NCBI GenBank assembly: GCA_963765555.1
Contig: CAVXWX010000008.1
Location: 124,001 to 188,000 of the forward strand
DNA: 64,000 bases
From: JL08 sp963765555
Lineage (GTDB): Bacteria > Pseudomonadota > Alphaproteobacteria > Rhodobacterales > Rhodobacteraceae
Reading direction: 5' to 3'
The notes below the pieces were generated by a model that was not told the origin of the DNA, searched no databases, and was given only the letters and a program-made list of their open reading frames with translations. Shown here one piece after another: positions 9,532 through 19,625 of this stretch. A program made the position numbers and the translations under genes. Numbering within the stretch: the first letter of the stretch is position 1; each line of letters starts with the position of its first letter.

Positions 9532-10822
9532 TTGGCCAAGACACCCGCCCCCTTTGCCCCGTTTGAATGGATGATCGCGTGGCGCTATCTGCGCGCGCGC
9601 CGCGCCGAAGGCGGCGTCAGCGTGATGACATGGATCAGCCTGATCGGCATCACGCTGGCGGTGTTCGCGCTGATCGCGACGCTGGCGGTGCGCTCGGGCT
9701 TTCGCGCCGAATTTGTCGATACGATCCTTGGCGCCAATGCCCATGTGACAGTTTACAAGATCGGTGATGTGATGCCCAACGGCGCAGTTGGACCGCACGA
9801 TCAAGGATTACAGCGCCTTGGCTGATCGCGTGGCCGCAGGTTGACGGCGTGACGCGCGTGGCCCCGCTGGTGCGCGGGCAGGTCATGGTCAACCTGCGCG
9901 ACCGCAACGCCGGGGTTGAGGTCTACGGCATCAGCGCCGCCGATCTGGCCACCATCCCGCGTATCGCCGACCCCGAAACGGCCATTGGCGACATCGCGCG
10001 ATTTTGATCGACGGCATCGCCATCGGATCGGGGGTGGCACGGGAATTGGGCGTGCAGTTGGGCGACAGGATCAAGCTGATTTCGCCCAACGGGGTGAAAA
10101 CCGCCTTTGGCACCAGCCCCCGCATCAACGCCTATGAGGTCATCTATATTTTCAGCGCCGGGCGCTATGACATCGACCGCACCCGCGTCTATCTGCCCTT
10201 TGCCGAGGCGCAGGCTTTTTCAACCGCGAAGGCGTGGCGGACGAACTGGAGGTGATGGTGCGCAACCCCGAAGCCGTGGACAGCATGAACTTCGATCTGC
10301 TGAACGCAGCGGGCGAACGCACCCAGCTTTGGACATGGCGCGACGCGTCGGGCGGGTTCCTGCGCGCGCTTGAGGTCGAGGACAATGTGATGTTCATCAT
10401 CCTGTCGATCCTGGTGCTGATCGCGGCGATGAACATCGTCAGCGGGCTGATCATGCTGGTCAAGAACAAGGGCCGCGATATCGGTATCTTGCGCACGATG
10501 GGCCTGACCGAAGGGTCGGTCCTGCGGGTGTTTTTCATCTGCGGGGCGTTTACCGGGATCATCGGCACGGCCATTGGCGTGATCCTTGGCTGCCTGTTCG
10601 CGATCTACATCGACCCGATTTTTTCGTTCGTGAACTACGTCATGGGGCGGCGGTGTCTGGGATCCGTCGATCCGCGGCATCTACCAACTGCCCGCCGAAT
10701 TGCATCTGGAAGACGTGCTGTCGGCGGTGGCCCTGTCGCTGGGCCTGTCGTTTGTCGTCACGATCTTTCCCGCGCGCCGCGCGGCGCGGATGAACCCGGT
10801 CGAGGCGCTGCGCTATGAGTGA
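9532..10822 (+). CDS. lolC: Lipoprotein-releasing ABC permease LolC/LolE (multiple frame breaks)
   Basis: Inner-membrane subunit of the LolCDE machine that extracts outer-membrane lipoproteins and passes them to LolA. The protein begins AKTPAPFAPFEWMIAWRYLR, with TM1 in VMTWISLIGITLAVFALIAT. It continues through a periplasmic domain (RIKLISPNGVKTAFGTSP) to TM2 (NVMFIILSILVLIAAMNIVS), KNKGRDIGILRTMGLTEGS, and TM3-TM4, ending AARMNPVEALRYE. Frame breaks lie near 9790, 9838, 10005 (two), 10218 and 10643. Each is a one-base indel with the conserved sequence continuing in the next frame. I prefer the TTG at 9532, with GAGCAGGA eight bases upstream, over a GTG at 9526 that is too close to it. The stop overlaps the lolD start by 8 bases. 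Confidence 0.87.
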
Positions 10823-11504
10823 CGGGGCCGTTCTGGACCTGAAGGGATCTGACCAAGACCTACAACGCGGGCAAACCGAACGAGGTGGCGGTGCTGCGCG
10901 GTGTCGATCTGCACGTTGACAAGGGCGAGGTTGTGGCGCTGGTCGCGCCGTCGGGTGCGGGCAAATCGACGCTTGCTGCATATCGCGGGGCTGCTGGACA
11001 CGCCGGATGCCGGACAGGTCCGGATCGGCGGCACCGACATGACCGGATTGCCCGACCGGCAGCGCACGGCGGTGCGGCGGCGCGATGTCGGGTTCATCTA
11101 TCAGTTTCACCACCTGCTGCCCGAATTCTCGGCGCTGGAAAACATCGTGCTGCCGCAACTGGCCGCCGGTGTGCCAAAGGCGCAGGCACAGGCCCGCGCG
11201 CACTGAATTGCTGGGCAGTGTCGGGATTGCCGCGCGCGCGGGCCACCGCCCTGCGGCCCTGTCGGGCGGGGAACAACAGCGCGTTGCGTTCTGCCGCGCA
11301 CTGGCCAATGCGCCGCGCCTGTTGCTGGCGGATGAACCGACCGGCAATCTTGATCCCGACACATCCGATCAGGTGTTTGCCACGCTGATGGAGCTGGTGC
11401 GCGACACCGGCCTGTCGGCGCTGATCGCGACCCACAACATGGAACTGGCCGCACGGATGGACCGGATTGTGCGGCTGGACGCAGGCCGGTTAAGCGATGG
11501 TTGA
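10815..11504 (+). CDS. lolD: Lipoprotein-releasing ABC ATPase LolD (three frame breaks)
   Basis: The ATPase that powers LolC/E lipoprotein release. The Walker A region reads APSGAGKSTL, the Q-loop region is VGFIYQFHHLLPEFSALEN, the signature is LSGGEQQRVAFCRALAN, Walker B is LLLADEPTGNLDP, and the H-loop lies in ALIATHNMEL. Single extra bases near 10854, 10975 and 11206 shift the frame; removing them gives about 229 residues, the normal LolD length. The ATG at 10815 overlaps the end of lolC. Because LolD is essential, errors in the sequence are more likely than a dead gene. Confidence 0.88.
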
Positions 11505-11558
11505 CGCTGCCTTGGGCGGCCATCACAGTCGGCTTCAAACAGGAAGGAAACACAGCAT

Positions 11559-12546
11559 ATGACACAGGTTTCGCTGGATCAGATCGAACAGGCGACGCGC
11601 GCGGCGCTGATCGCACATGGCGCCGGTCAGGCGGCGGCAGACGCCGTGGCCGATGCCGTGCGCGAGGCCGAAGGCACGGGCAACAAGATCTGCGGGCTTT
11701 ACTATCTGGAAAGCTATTGCGAGCAGTTGCTGTCGGGCCGTGTGAACGGGCAGGTGACGCCTGAAGTCAGCACGCCGCGCGCCGGTGCCGTACGTGTCGA
11801 TGCCAAGCTGGGATTTGCCCAACCCGCCTTTGCCGCCGGTTTGGATGCTGGCGGTGGCCGCCGCGCGGGCCAACGGAACCGCATCACTGGCCATCTGTCA
11901 TGCGCATACCTGTACATCTTTGGGCTATTTCACCGAACAGATCGCCCGCAAGGGCATGATCGGTATCGGATTTACCAACGCATCCGCCATTGTGGCCCCG
12001 CCGGGCGGGCGAACCCGCGTGCTGGGCACAAACCCGATCGCGTTTTCCGTGCCGGACGGGCAGGGCGGGGTGGCGATGCAGTTTGACCAATCCACCACAA
12101 CCGTGGCGCTGGGCAAGATCACGATGGCCAACGCAGCAGGCGAACGCATTCCCGAAGGCTGGGCCGTGGATGAAAACGGCCAGCCCACAACCGATCCCGC
12201 CGCGGCGCTTAAGGGATCGTTGGTGTCGATGGGCGGATACAAGGGCTGGGGCTTTGGCCTGATGGCCGAATTGCTGGCGGCCGGCATGACGGGGGGCGCG
12301 TTGTCGCGTGATGTAAAGGCGTTGAAGGCGGCCGATGGGCCGCCGCATGATCTGGGGCAATACTATCTGCTGATTGATCCGTCAGATGCCGATCACTTTT
12401 TTGCGCATCTGTCCGAGATCACCGATCTGGTGGCGCAGGATCAGGGCGCGCGCCTGCCGGGGCAGGGCAAAACCCTGTCCGATCCGGTGGATGTGCCCGA
12501 TGCGCTCTGGGCGCAAACCCAGGATCTGGCCGCCTACGCCAGCTGA
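11559..12546 (+). CDS. Ldh/YlbC-type NAD(P)-dependent dehydrogenase (one frame break)
   Basis: A member of the malate/L-lactate/ureidoglycolate dehydrogenase family, which uses a fold unlike classical lactate dehydrogenase to interconvert 2-oxo and 2-hydroxy acids or cyclic imino acids. The N-terminus, MTQVSLDQIEQATRAALIAHG, and the core segments AICHAHTCTSLGYFTEQIA, GTNPIAFSVPDGQGG and LVSMGGYKGWGFGLMAELLA fit the family. The frame breaks near 11845, between AFAAGLDA and LAVAAARANG; one extra base there (or two missing) explains it. Repaired length is about 328 residues. AAGGAAACA lies just upstream of the ATG as a ribosome-binding site. The substrate cannot be assigned. The 3' end overlaps the convergent YdcZ-type gene by 13 bases. 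Confidence 0.8.
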
Positions 12547-12967
12547 GTGATCCAGACGCCAAGCGCCATGACCGAAATGCCCGCAACCGCATCCAGCCCA
12601 GCGAGGATACCTGCGCGCCGAACAGCCCGAAATGATCGATTGCGGCGGCGCTGATCAACTGGCCCAGCAACACGAAAAACACGGCATTTCCGACCCCGAA
12701 ATGCGGCGCGACATAGGTGATGGACAGCACGTAGAACGCCACCAGTAACCCCGCCAGCAACAGGTGTTTCGGGGCCGACATGATTTTGGCAAGCGCCTGC
12801 GGCCCCGTGGCGATCAGCACCAGCAGCGTGGCGCCAAAGGCGACAGCAAACAGCACGGTTGCCGCCGCTGCGGGCGATCCGATCCGCGCGCCAAGGGCCG
12901 CGTTCAGCGCGGCAAGGATTGGAATGCCGATGCCTGCCACCAGCATGATCATTGCGTAATGCGCCAT
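12534..12967 (-). CDS. Small YdcZ/DUF606 (DMT superfamily) permease, frame break near 12620
   Basis: An inner-membrane protein of about 144 residues with four or five hydrophobic segments, starting MAHYAMIMLVAGIGIPILAA. The segments ATVLFAVAFGATLLVLIA, LLLAGLLVAFYVLSITYV and FFVLLGQLISAAAIDHFG match the DUF606/YdcZ group. After FGLFGAQ the frame breaks, and the final helix continues in the next frame as GILAGLDAVAGISVMALGVW and ends ITQLA. One missing base near 12620 explains it. The substrate is unknown. It is convergent with, and overlaps, the dehydrogenase gene. Confidence 0.75.
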
Positions 12968-13114
12968 TGTTGTTGTCCCTGTGTTAGCTCTTGATCTGGA
13001 TCATTGCTGCAAGTGCGGTTTGGTACAAGACTTGGGCGCGGGTCAAAGGGTACATTCTGCACCCTTTCCGGCGCAGGGATGCCGGACGATCAGGCCCGAG
13101 ACCGGGAGGCAAAA

Positions 13115-13522
13115 ATGCAGTTCACAAAGATATCCGCATTGCTGTGCGGGCTGGTTCTTGGGGTGAGTGGCGCGCAGGCGCAAGACATCACCGAAGGCGC
13201 GGGCCTCTATCTCAAGCATTGTGCCACCTGCCACGGAATCGAAGCGTCAGGGCAGGGACCGATGGCAGGTGTTCTGGTGATCAAACCCACCGATCTGACG
13301 AACCTGAGCAATGAAAACAACGGTGTTTTCCCGATGGAACGGGTGGTTCGGCGCATTGACGGGCGCGATCCGCTGGTCAGCCATGGCAGCCCGATGCCGG
13401 TGTACGGCGATTTCTTCGAAGGCAACGATACCGCGCTGAAAGCCGCCAATGGCCAGCCGATTTTGACAAGCGGCCCCATTGCGCAACTGGTCGCCTTCCT
13501 GCAATCTGTTCAGGCACAATAA
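13115..13522 (+). CDS. Periplasmic c-type cytochrome, single heme
   Basis: A 135-residue exported cytochrome c. The signal peptide MQFTKISALLCGLVLGVSG ends at AQAQ, followed by one heme motif, CATCH, at about residues 36-40 of the precursor. A distal methionine is likely in VSHGSPMPVYGDF. The C-terminal helix ends in LVAFLQSVQAQ. The ATG at 13115 follows GGGAGG at 13104-13109. It is the first of two related cytochrome genes, separated by about 40 bases. An electron-shuttle role in the periplasm is likely; the partner is not visible. Confidence 0.87.
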   Translation: MQFTKISALLCGLVLGVSGAQAQDITEGAGLYLKHCATCHGIEASGQGPMAGVLVIKPTDLTNLSNENNGVFPMERVVRRIDGRDPLVSHGSPMPVYGDFFEGNDTALKAANGQPILTSGPIAQLVAFLQSVQAQ

Positions 13523-13562
13523 GCGCGCGCAACAGCGCGCAACTGGCAGAAGGGGACAGGAC

Positions 13563-13964
13563 ATGAAAATTTGGGGAACACTTGGCGCGGGTGTCATTCT
13601 TGTGGCCTGCGCCGCAAACGAAATGCCCGCCCCGTCAGAAGGGGCGGCGGTGTTTGCCAGCAATTGTGTGTCCTGCCACGGAACATCGGCCAAGGGTGAC
13701 GGGCCATTGGCCAATGATCTGTCGCCACGCCCGACCGATCTGACCCGGATTTCGGCGCGCAATGGTGGTGTGTTTCCCCGCGCGCAGACACTATCGGTGA
13801 TCGACGGGTATTCCAAAGGCACCCACAAGGATCGCGCGATGCCCGAATTTGGTGCGCAGATGACAGGCGAAGATACCGTGCCTGTCGAAGTTGACGGTAT
13901 TCTGACCCCGACACCACGGTCGTTGGCCGCGTTGCTGGCGTATCTGGAAAGCATCCAAAGCTGA
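13563..13964 (+). CDS. Lipoprotein c-type cytochrome, single heme
   Basis: A 133-residue cytochrome c. The N-terminus MKIWGTLGAGVILVAC carries a lipobox (LVAC), so the mature protein is probably membrane-anchored through a lipidated cysteine. The heme motif is CVSCH near residue 39, and a methionine ligand probably lies in RAMPEFGAQM. The closing helix, SLAALLAYLESIQS, resembles that of the cytochrome encoded just upstream, so the two look like diverged duplicates, one soluble and one anchored. A strong ribosome-binding site, AAGGGGACAGG, precedes the ATG at 13563. Confidence 0.85.
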   Translation: MKIWGTLGAGVILVACAANEMPAPSEGAAVFASNCVSCHGTSAKGDGPLANDLSPRPTDLTRISARNGGVFPRAQTLSVIDGYSKGTHKDRAMPEFGAQMTGEDTVPVEVDGILTPTPRSLAALLAYLESIQS

Positions 13965-13970
13965 CCCGGA

Positions 13971-14655
13971 TCAGTCGCAGATCCCTTTGATCTGCGCGTC
14001 TTTCCAAGGCAGGATCACGGCCCGCCCCAGCAGATCATCCTGAAGTGGGGCGACTGGAAAGTTCTGCGATAGCATGTCGTGCAGCCGCTGGGTGCGCGGC
14101 GCGTCTTTGGCCAGCGCGCGGCAACATACATATTCCTCGACGATCGAGGCCTGCTGTTCATACCCGAATTCCAGAAACTGCGTGTCGGGCGAAATTTCGA
14201 ACAGATAGGGGTCTTTGCTTTGCGCATGTTCCGATGCGGCCTTCAGCGGGTGATACCCCGTCTTTTCGCGGTTCTGCCATTGCCAGACATGGGTCATTTC
14301 GTGGGCGAAAAACATCGTCGCCAGCAGGCTGATCTGGTCGGGATAATCTGTTTAGATAGTCGTCGAAAAAAATGTCCTTGCGCACGAACACATGGTTGAA
14401 CAACGCCACCGCGCCCGGTTTCACGGTTACAATCTGTTCTTCTTGCGGGGGCAGAATACGTTCGCGGCAGGTGACGCGCGGGCGCACCGGGCGTTTAAAG
14501 GTGACAGACCCCACCGGCACGCCTTCGATCAGGCGCACGCGACCGGTATCAATATCGCCGCCCTTCATGCGGGCGACAAACGCAGCTTCGTTTTCGCTGA
14601 GCGGACGTCCGCAAGCGGCCAGCAGGATCAGAATGCAAAGGGCGCGAAAAACCAT
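13971..14655 (-). CDS. Putative HExxH-type lipoprotein metallopeptidase (one frame break)
   Basis: A product of about 227 residues that is not assigned to a named family. It starts MVFRALCILILLAAC, a lipoprotein signal with lipobox LAAC. In the middle, after a frame break near 14352, comes MFFAHEMTHVWQWQNREKTG, containing the zinc-protease motif HEMTH. A possible third ligand lies in the QASIVEEYVCC helix some 55 residues later. The break is one extra A in a run; removing it joins FFDDYL to TDYPDQISLLA smoothly. Similar HExTH-VQ sequences occur in DUF4157-like proteins. I infer a periplasmic or outer-membrane zinc enzyme. It is convergent with the cytochrome pair. Confidence 0.65.
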
Positions 14656-14912
14656 ACCGGCAGAGTAGTGTTCAAGGGCGTAAAGGAAAGAGAATTGAGC
14701 GCTGCCCGCCAGAAATCTGTCAGGTTTTTGATTGGCGTTGAAACAACGCCATTTCAGGCCGCTTTCCCAATGCCGCCGTTGAGGCAGACAGGGATATGTC
14801 CATGTCCCGCCAGTCAGGAATAGCCGCCGTTCGCAGACTGTCCGAAAGTTGCCGTTTGACGTGGGCGTCACTGTCTGTGAAAAATGAGGTGCAAAATGCC
14901 GGAAACCCCAAA

Positions 14913-15470
14913 ATGCGAATGCAAGCTGTCAAACGGAGCGCGCGGACCTGTCGAACGCTTTGCCGTCATGCGATGCAGGGTGTTTTAATCGGGATCTGGG
15001 TGTGGGTGATCGTGTTTGCGGGCGCGCATGCCGCTATGGCCGAAGCATGGATATTTGGCGTCGGGGTTAACGATTTTACCGAACTTTCAACCAAAGACCG
15101 TGCCATTGGCAGCATCGAATATCAGACAGATTCCGTGACGCAAATTTGGGGTGTGGATACGTCTTTGGCTGTTGCGGCGTCTTTTCATGCCAGCCGTGAT
15201 ATCTGGGCCGGCTTCGGGTTGGCCGCGTTTTATCCTTTGCAAAACAAATGGTTTGTCGAAGGAAGCGTGATGCCGGGGTTTTATTTTCATGAGGATCCTT
15301 CGACTGATCTGGGCAGCCGGTTTGAAATCAGAAGCCTGATCGGCATAGGCCGCCAGATCAGCGATAGCACCGCCCTTTCGGTTGCAATCACCCATAAATC
15401 AAATGCCGGAACGTCGGATGTAAACCCCAGTGTGAATGCGCTCTTGGTGCGGTTGCGTTATGCGTTTTGA
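14913..15470 (+). CDS. PagL-like lipid A 3-O-deacylase (acyloxyacyl hydrolase family)
   Basis: An outer-membrane beta-barrel enzyme expected to remove the 3-O acyl chain from lipid A. After a signal-like hydrophobic stretch ending in AHAAMAEAW, the mature part shows alternating beta strands and ends in LLVRLRYAF, a typical barrel terminus. Near the C-terminus, SVAITHKSNAG carries the His-x-Ser-Asn catalytic signature of PagL, and FEIRSLIGIG precedes it as in the family. The start is uncertain: ATGs at 14796, 14913 and 14973 are all possible and none has a clear ribosome-binding site; 14913 gives a reasonable signal peptide. Confidence 0.72.
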   Translation: MRMQAVKRSARTCRTLCRHAMQGVLIGIWVWVIVFAGAHAAMAEAWIFGVGVNDFTELSTKDRAIGSIEYQTDSVTQIWGVDTSLAVAASFHASRDIWAGFGLAAFYPLQNKWFVEGSVMPGFYFHEDPSTDLGSRFEIRSLIGIGRQISDSTALSVAITHKSNAGTSDVNPSVNALLVRLRYAF

Positions 15471-15503
15471 CCGGGGTGCGAAACGGTTTCGCAATGCGGC
15501 CCT

Positions 15504-17463
15504 CTAAACATCGAGTTCTTCGACAAATCGCGCGTTTTCCTGAATGTACTGGAACCGCATTTCGGGTTTCTTGCCCATCAGCCGTTCTACAAGATCACCG
15601 GTTTCGCCCGGTTCATCCTCGTCAATCGAAACGCGGATCAGTTTGCGGGTTGCGGGGTTCATTGTGGTGTCTTTCAGGTCTTTCGCGTCCATTTCGCCCA
15701 AACCTTTGAAGCGCGAAACATCGATCTTGCCCTTGCCGCCCAATCCGGCCTCAAGATGTTTGTTCTTTTCAAATTCGTCCAGACAATAGACCCGCTTGGC
15801 CCCTTGGGTCAGGCGGAACAGCGGCGGGCAGGCCAGATACAAATGCCCCGCATCAATCATCGGGCGCATCTGGGTGAAAAAGAATGTCATCAGCAATGCG
15901 GCGATATGGGCCCCGTCCACATCCGCATCGGTCATGATGATCACCTTGTCATAGCGCAGATCATCAACGTTGAATTTGCTACCCAACCCGACGCCAAGCG
16001 CTTGTGTCAGATCGGAAATTTCCTGATTGGACCCCAGTTTGGAACTGGCCGCCCCCAGCACGTTCAGGATTTTGCCGCGCAATGGCAGCAACGCCTGTGT
16101 CTTGCGGTCCCGCGCCATTTTGGCCGATCCGCCCGCGCTGTCGCCTTCGACGATGAACAATTCGGTGCCTTCGCGCGTGTTAGACGAACAATCCGTCAGC
16201 TTGCCGGGCAGGCGCAGTTTTTTTGTCGCTGTCTTGCGCTGGGTTTCCTTTTCCTGACGCCGCCGCAGCCGTTCTTCGGCGCGCAGCACCAGAAAATCAA
16301 GGATCGCGCCCGCCGATTTGGTATCGGCCGCCAGCCAGTTGTCAAAATGGTCGCGCACGGAGTTTTCCACCAGCCGCTGCGCCTCGACCGTGGCAAGACG
16401 GTCTTTGGTCTGGCCGACAAATTCAGGTTCGCGGATAAAACAGCTGACAAGGGCACAGCCGCCGGTGATCAGGTCGTCACGGTTGATCTGCGCCGCTTTG
16501 CGGTTGCTGACCAACTCGCCGTACGCGCGGATGCCTTTCAGGATCGCGGCCCAGAAACCGGCCTCGTGCGTGCCGCCTTCGGGGGTGGGAACGGTGTTAC
16601 AATAGGACTGGATGAACCCGTCGCGCGACGGCGTCCAGTTGATCGCCCATTCCACCTTGCCGGGCGTGTTGAATTTTTCCTTGAAATCCACGGTGCCGGA
16701 AAACGGTTTGTCGGCATAGGTCGATGCAGCTGCCCAGCGTTTCGGTCAGATAATCCGACAGTCCGCCGGGAAAATGGAATGTCGCCTCTTGCGGGGTTTC
16801 GCCATCGTTGATGGCCGATTTCCAGCGGATTTCGACGCCGGAAAACAGATAGGCCTTGGACCGGATGGATTTGAACAGGCGTGCGGGTTTGAACCGGTGA
16901 TGGCCGAAAATATCGGCGTCGGCATGGAACGTCACCGTTGTGCCGCGCCGGTTGGGGGCCGCGCCGATCTTTTGCACCGGACCCAGCGGGATACCGCGGG
17001 AAAAGCGTTGTTCATAAAGGTCTTTGTTGCGCGCAACCTGCACCACCATGCTATCCGACAGTGCGTTGACAACCGATGCCCCCACACCGTGCAAGCCGCC
17101 GGATGTTTCATAGGCATCGCCCGAAAACTTGCCACCCGCGTGCAAGGTGCACAGGATCACCTCAAGCGCGGACTTGTCGGGGAATTTGGGGTGCGGATCG
17201 ATTGGAATGCCGCGCCCGTTGTCGCGGATCATCACCGAATAATCTTCCAGCAGCTCTACCTCGATCCGTGTGGCGTGACCGGCCACGGCTTCGTCCATCG
17301 AATTGTCCAGCACTTCGGCCACCAGATGGTGCAGGGCGCGTTCATCCGTGCCGCCGATATACATGCCCGGGCGCTTGCGCACCGGTTCCAGACCTTCCAG
17401 CACCTCGATCGACGAGGCGTCATAGTCTTTCGGGTCCGGCTGGCCGGAAAGGAGATCGTTCAT
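15504..17463 (-). CDS. parE: DNA topoisomerase IV subunit B (one frame break near 16722)
   Basis: The ATPase subunit of topoisomerase IV, which unlinks daughter chromosomes. The N-terminal half has the GHKL motifs: VLDNSMDEAVAGHA, MIRDNGRGIPIDPHP and TSGGLHGVGASVVNALS. The C-terminal half has the TOPRIM segments LFIVEGDSAGGSAKMARD and IMTDADVDGAHIAALLMTFF, then YIQENARFVEELDV at the end. The frame breaks after DYLTETLGS; one extra T near 16722 separates it from the continuation TYADKPFSGTVDFKEKFN. Repaired length is about 652 residues, right for ParE and shorter than GyrB. MYIGGTDERALHHLV in place of the GyrB form also supports ParE. Confidence 0.9.
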
Positions 17464-17642
17464 ACCGCTGCTCAGTTCTTGTTTGTTTGCGCCATTATGG
17501 CAGTGCAGCGTGCAATGGGAAAGGGTGAACCTGCATCACGGGCGCAGGGCTTTGCATTGAAAAACAGACAAAGCGCGGCTTTTCAGCCTTGGGTTTTCGT
17601 GGAAGGGTTGGCGCAACCGCCAACACCAAAGAAAGAGGCCTG

Positions 17643-18251
17643 ATGAGCTGGATTGCCACCATTCCGTTTGACGCCGCAACCGGAAAGCTGAAGGCGCTGT
17701 ACCAGCGCGTGACCGGCCCCAACAACAATGTCGACAATATCATGATGCTGCATTCGCTGCGCCCGCACACGATGGAAGGGCATATGGCGATCTACAAATA
17801 TGTGCTGCACCATTCCGGCAATACCCTGCCCAAATGGTTCCTGGAGGTGCTGGGCGTCTGGGTAAGCGCGCTGAACGACTGCAATTACTGCGTGGAACAT
17901 CATTTTGCAGGGATGAAGCGCCTGTTGGGGGATGATGCGCGCGCCGATGCCATTCGCACCGCGATTGAGGCAAGCGATATCAAAGCGGCCCCGCTGGACG
18001 CGGCGCAGAAGGCCGCGATGCGCTATGCGCAGGTGTTGACACAAACGCCCGCTGCCTTGCGTCAGGGCGATATCGACACCCTGCGGGGGGCCGGGTTTGA
18101 CGATGGCCAGATTCTGGAAATCAATCAGGTCTGCGCCTATTTCAGCTATGCCAACCGCACGGTGCTGGGGCTGGGCTGTTCCACGGCAGGCGATGTGATT
18201 GGCCTGTCGCCCGGAAACTCTGACGATCCGGACGACTGGAACCATGCCTGA
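17643..18251 (+). CDS. Peroxidase-related enzyme, AhpD/carboxymuconolactone decarboxylase-like
   Basis: A 202-residue protein of the AhpD-like fold. The active-site motif is DCNYCVEHHFAGM near residue 79, a CxxC followed by the histidine of the AhpD proton-relay system. The N-terminal part (LYQRVTGPNNNVDNIMMLHS) and the later CAYFSYANRTVLGLG segment fit the uncharacterised peroxidase-related subgroup. A role in peroxide defence is likely. It converges on a thioredoxin-fold gene with a CxxC motif 5 bases away, so two thiol-redox enzymes lie back to back. The ATG at 17643 is preceded by AAAGAGGCC. Confidence 0.82.
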   Translation: MSWIATIPFDAATGKLKALYQRVTGPNNNVDNIMMLHSLRPHTMEGHMAIYKYVLHHSGNTLPKWFLEVLGVWVSALNDCNYCVEHHFAGMKRLLGDDARADAIRTAIEASDIKAAPLDAAQKAAMRYAQVLTQTPAALRQGDIDTLRGAGFDDGQILEINQVCAYFSYANRTVLGLGCSTAGDVIGLSPGNSDDPDDWNHA

Positions 18252-18256
18252 CGGCG

Positions 18257-18793
18257 TCAAACCGCGCCGGTATATTCCCCGCGCGCCGGATAGTTGTTTG
18301 CAATCGCGAAATCGAGCGCGCCAACCAGTTCGGAAAAATGCGGGCGCACAAAGGGCATGGTTTGCACCGATCCGTAATAAAGCGTTTGTTCCGGTGTCAC
18401 CATGAACAGGCCCGGTTCGGCGAACAGCGCGGGTTCTTCGATGCCGATGGACGTTTTCCCGCGCGATGTTGAAATATAAAGCCCCCATTCGCGCGCCTTG
18501 GCCAGCGGCAGATCATAGGCAAAGCGCAACGTGTCCGCGCCGATCTTGTCGGCCATGGCGCGGGTGCGCTCCTGTCCGTCGGAACTGATCGCGATGGTCT
18601 TGACGCCGCGTTCGGCAAAGTCAGCGACACGTTTCTGGAATTCGGTCAGATAGGTGGCGCAAAGCGGACAGTGCAGCCCGCGATAGAAACAGATCACCGT
18701 GCCCCGTTCGGACCCGTCTGTTGTCAGATCAAATGTGCCGTGATCCAGCGTTTCAAGGGTCAGGTCGGGTGTTTTCTGGCGCGGGATAAGCAT
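18257..18793 (-). CDS. Peroxiredoxin-like (AhpC/TSA, thioredoxin-fold) protein
   Basis: A 178-residue cytoplasmic protein. After the lead-in KTPDLTLETLDHGTFDLT, the motif FYRGLHCPLCATYLTEFQ near residue 50 carries a CPLC pair at the position of the peroxidatic cysteine in AhpC/TSA proteins. The segment KTIAISSDGQERTRAMADKI is typical of bacterioferritin-comigratory-protein-like members. The ATG at 18793 has AAAGGA just upstream, and the start lies 88 bases from a divergent AraC-type regulator gene that may control it. Confidence 0.82.
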   Translation of the reverse strand: MLIPRQKTPDLTLETLDHGTFDLTTDGSERGTVICFYRGLHCPLCATYLTEFQKRVADFAERGVKTIAISSDGQERTRAMADKIGADTLRFAYDLPLAKAREWGLYISTSRGKTSIGIEEPALFAEPGLFMVTPEQTLYYGSVQTMPFVRPHFSELVGALDFAIANNYPARGEYTGAV

Positions 18794-18881
18794 TGTGGTC
18801 CTTTCAGGGAATTGGGTTGCTTTGCCCAGTATATCAGTATTACCGTCTGAAAAATACGAAATAACAAACCGAAACACCTGA

Positions 18882-19625
18882 ATGTCCCGTTTTGACCGCC
18901 TGACCACATTGATGGAGCGTTTTAGCCTGAATGTGCATCCCGCTGCGGTGCGCGATGCCACACTCGTGGTGGTTGCGGGGCCGGATGGCGCGCCTGCCAA
19001 GGTGCGGTTCGGGCCACAGGCCAATCTGGATGATATGCCGGTGCATTCCGTTCTGGTCTCGGCCGAGGTGGATTGGGGTGGCGCGGCCAATCCGCTGGTC
19101 GCCGCGCTGCCGGACCTTGTGGAACTGGACGTGACGCATGATCGCGAAACATCCGGCCTGATCCTGTTGATGCAATCGGAATTACTGGGGCAACGCTGCG
19201 GATCGGGATCGGTTGTGAACCGTCTGGGCGAGGTGTTGATCGTGCGCCTGTTGCGCGCCCAGATCGAGGCGGGGACCACCCGCACCGGACTGTTGGCGGG
19301 CTTGTCCGATCCGCGGCTGAGCCGTGCGATTGTGGCCATGCACGACACACCGGGGCGGGATTGGCGCAATGATGATCTGGCACAGATCGCGGGCCTGTCG
19401 CTAAGCCGGTTCGCGGGGATGTTTCTGGATGTGGTCGGCGAAACGCCCGCGGCTTATTTGCGGCGCTGGCGTCTGACACTGGCGCGTCAGGATGTGTTGC
19501 GCGGGGATCGCGTGGACAGCATCGCGCGGCGCTATGGCTATCATTCTCCCGAAGGGTTCGCGCGCGCGTTCAAGAAACATTACGGCGAAACGCCGGTATC
19601 GGTGCGCCCCAGACCTGCGGCTTAG
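18882..19625 (+). CDS. AraC family transcriptional regulator (cupin-6 N-terminal domain)
   Basis: A 247-residue DNA-binding regulator. Residues 1-130 match the AraC_cupin-like ligand domain (MSRFDRLTTLMERFSLNVHP); residues 150-245 are the paired helix-turn-helix AraC domain, with WRNDDLAQIAGLSLSRFAGM as the first helix pair and IARRYGYHSPEGFARAFKKH as the second. Related regulators respond to redox or electrophile stress. Its divergent position 88 bases from the peroxiredoxin-like gene suggests that gene as a target. The last 4 bases overlap the convergent hydrolase gene. Confidence 0.87.
   Translation: MSRFDRLTTLMERFSLNVHPAAVRDATLVVVAGPDGAPAKVRFGPQANLDDMPVHSVLVSAEVDWGGAANPLVAALPDLVELDVTHDRETSGLILLMQSELLGQRCGSGSVVNRLGEVLIVRLLRAQIEAGTTRTGLLAGLSDPRLSRAIVAMHDTPGRDWRNDDLAQIAGLSLSRFAGMFLDVVGETPAAYLRRWRLTLARQDVLRGDRVDSIARRYGYHSPEGFARAFKKHYGETPVSVRPRPAA

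Noticed and set aside
15756..16811. A 351-codon plus-strand frame opposite parE
   Set aside because: Same reason: it is antisense to the TOPRIM half of ParE and has no family features.
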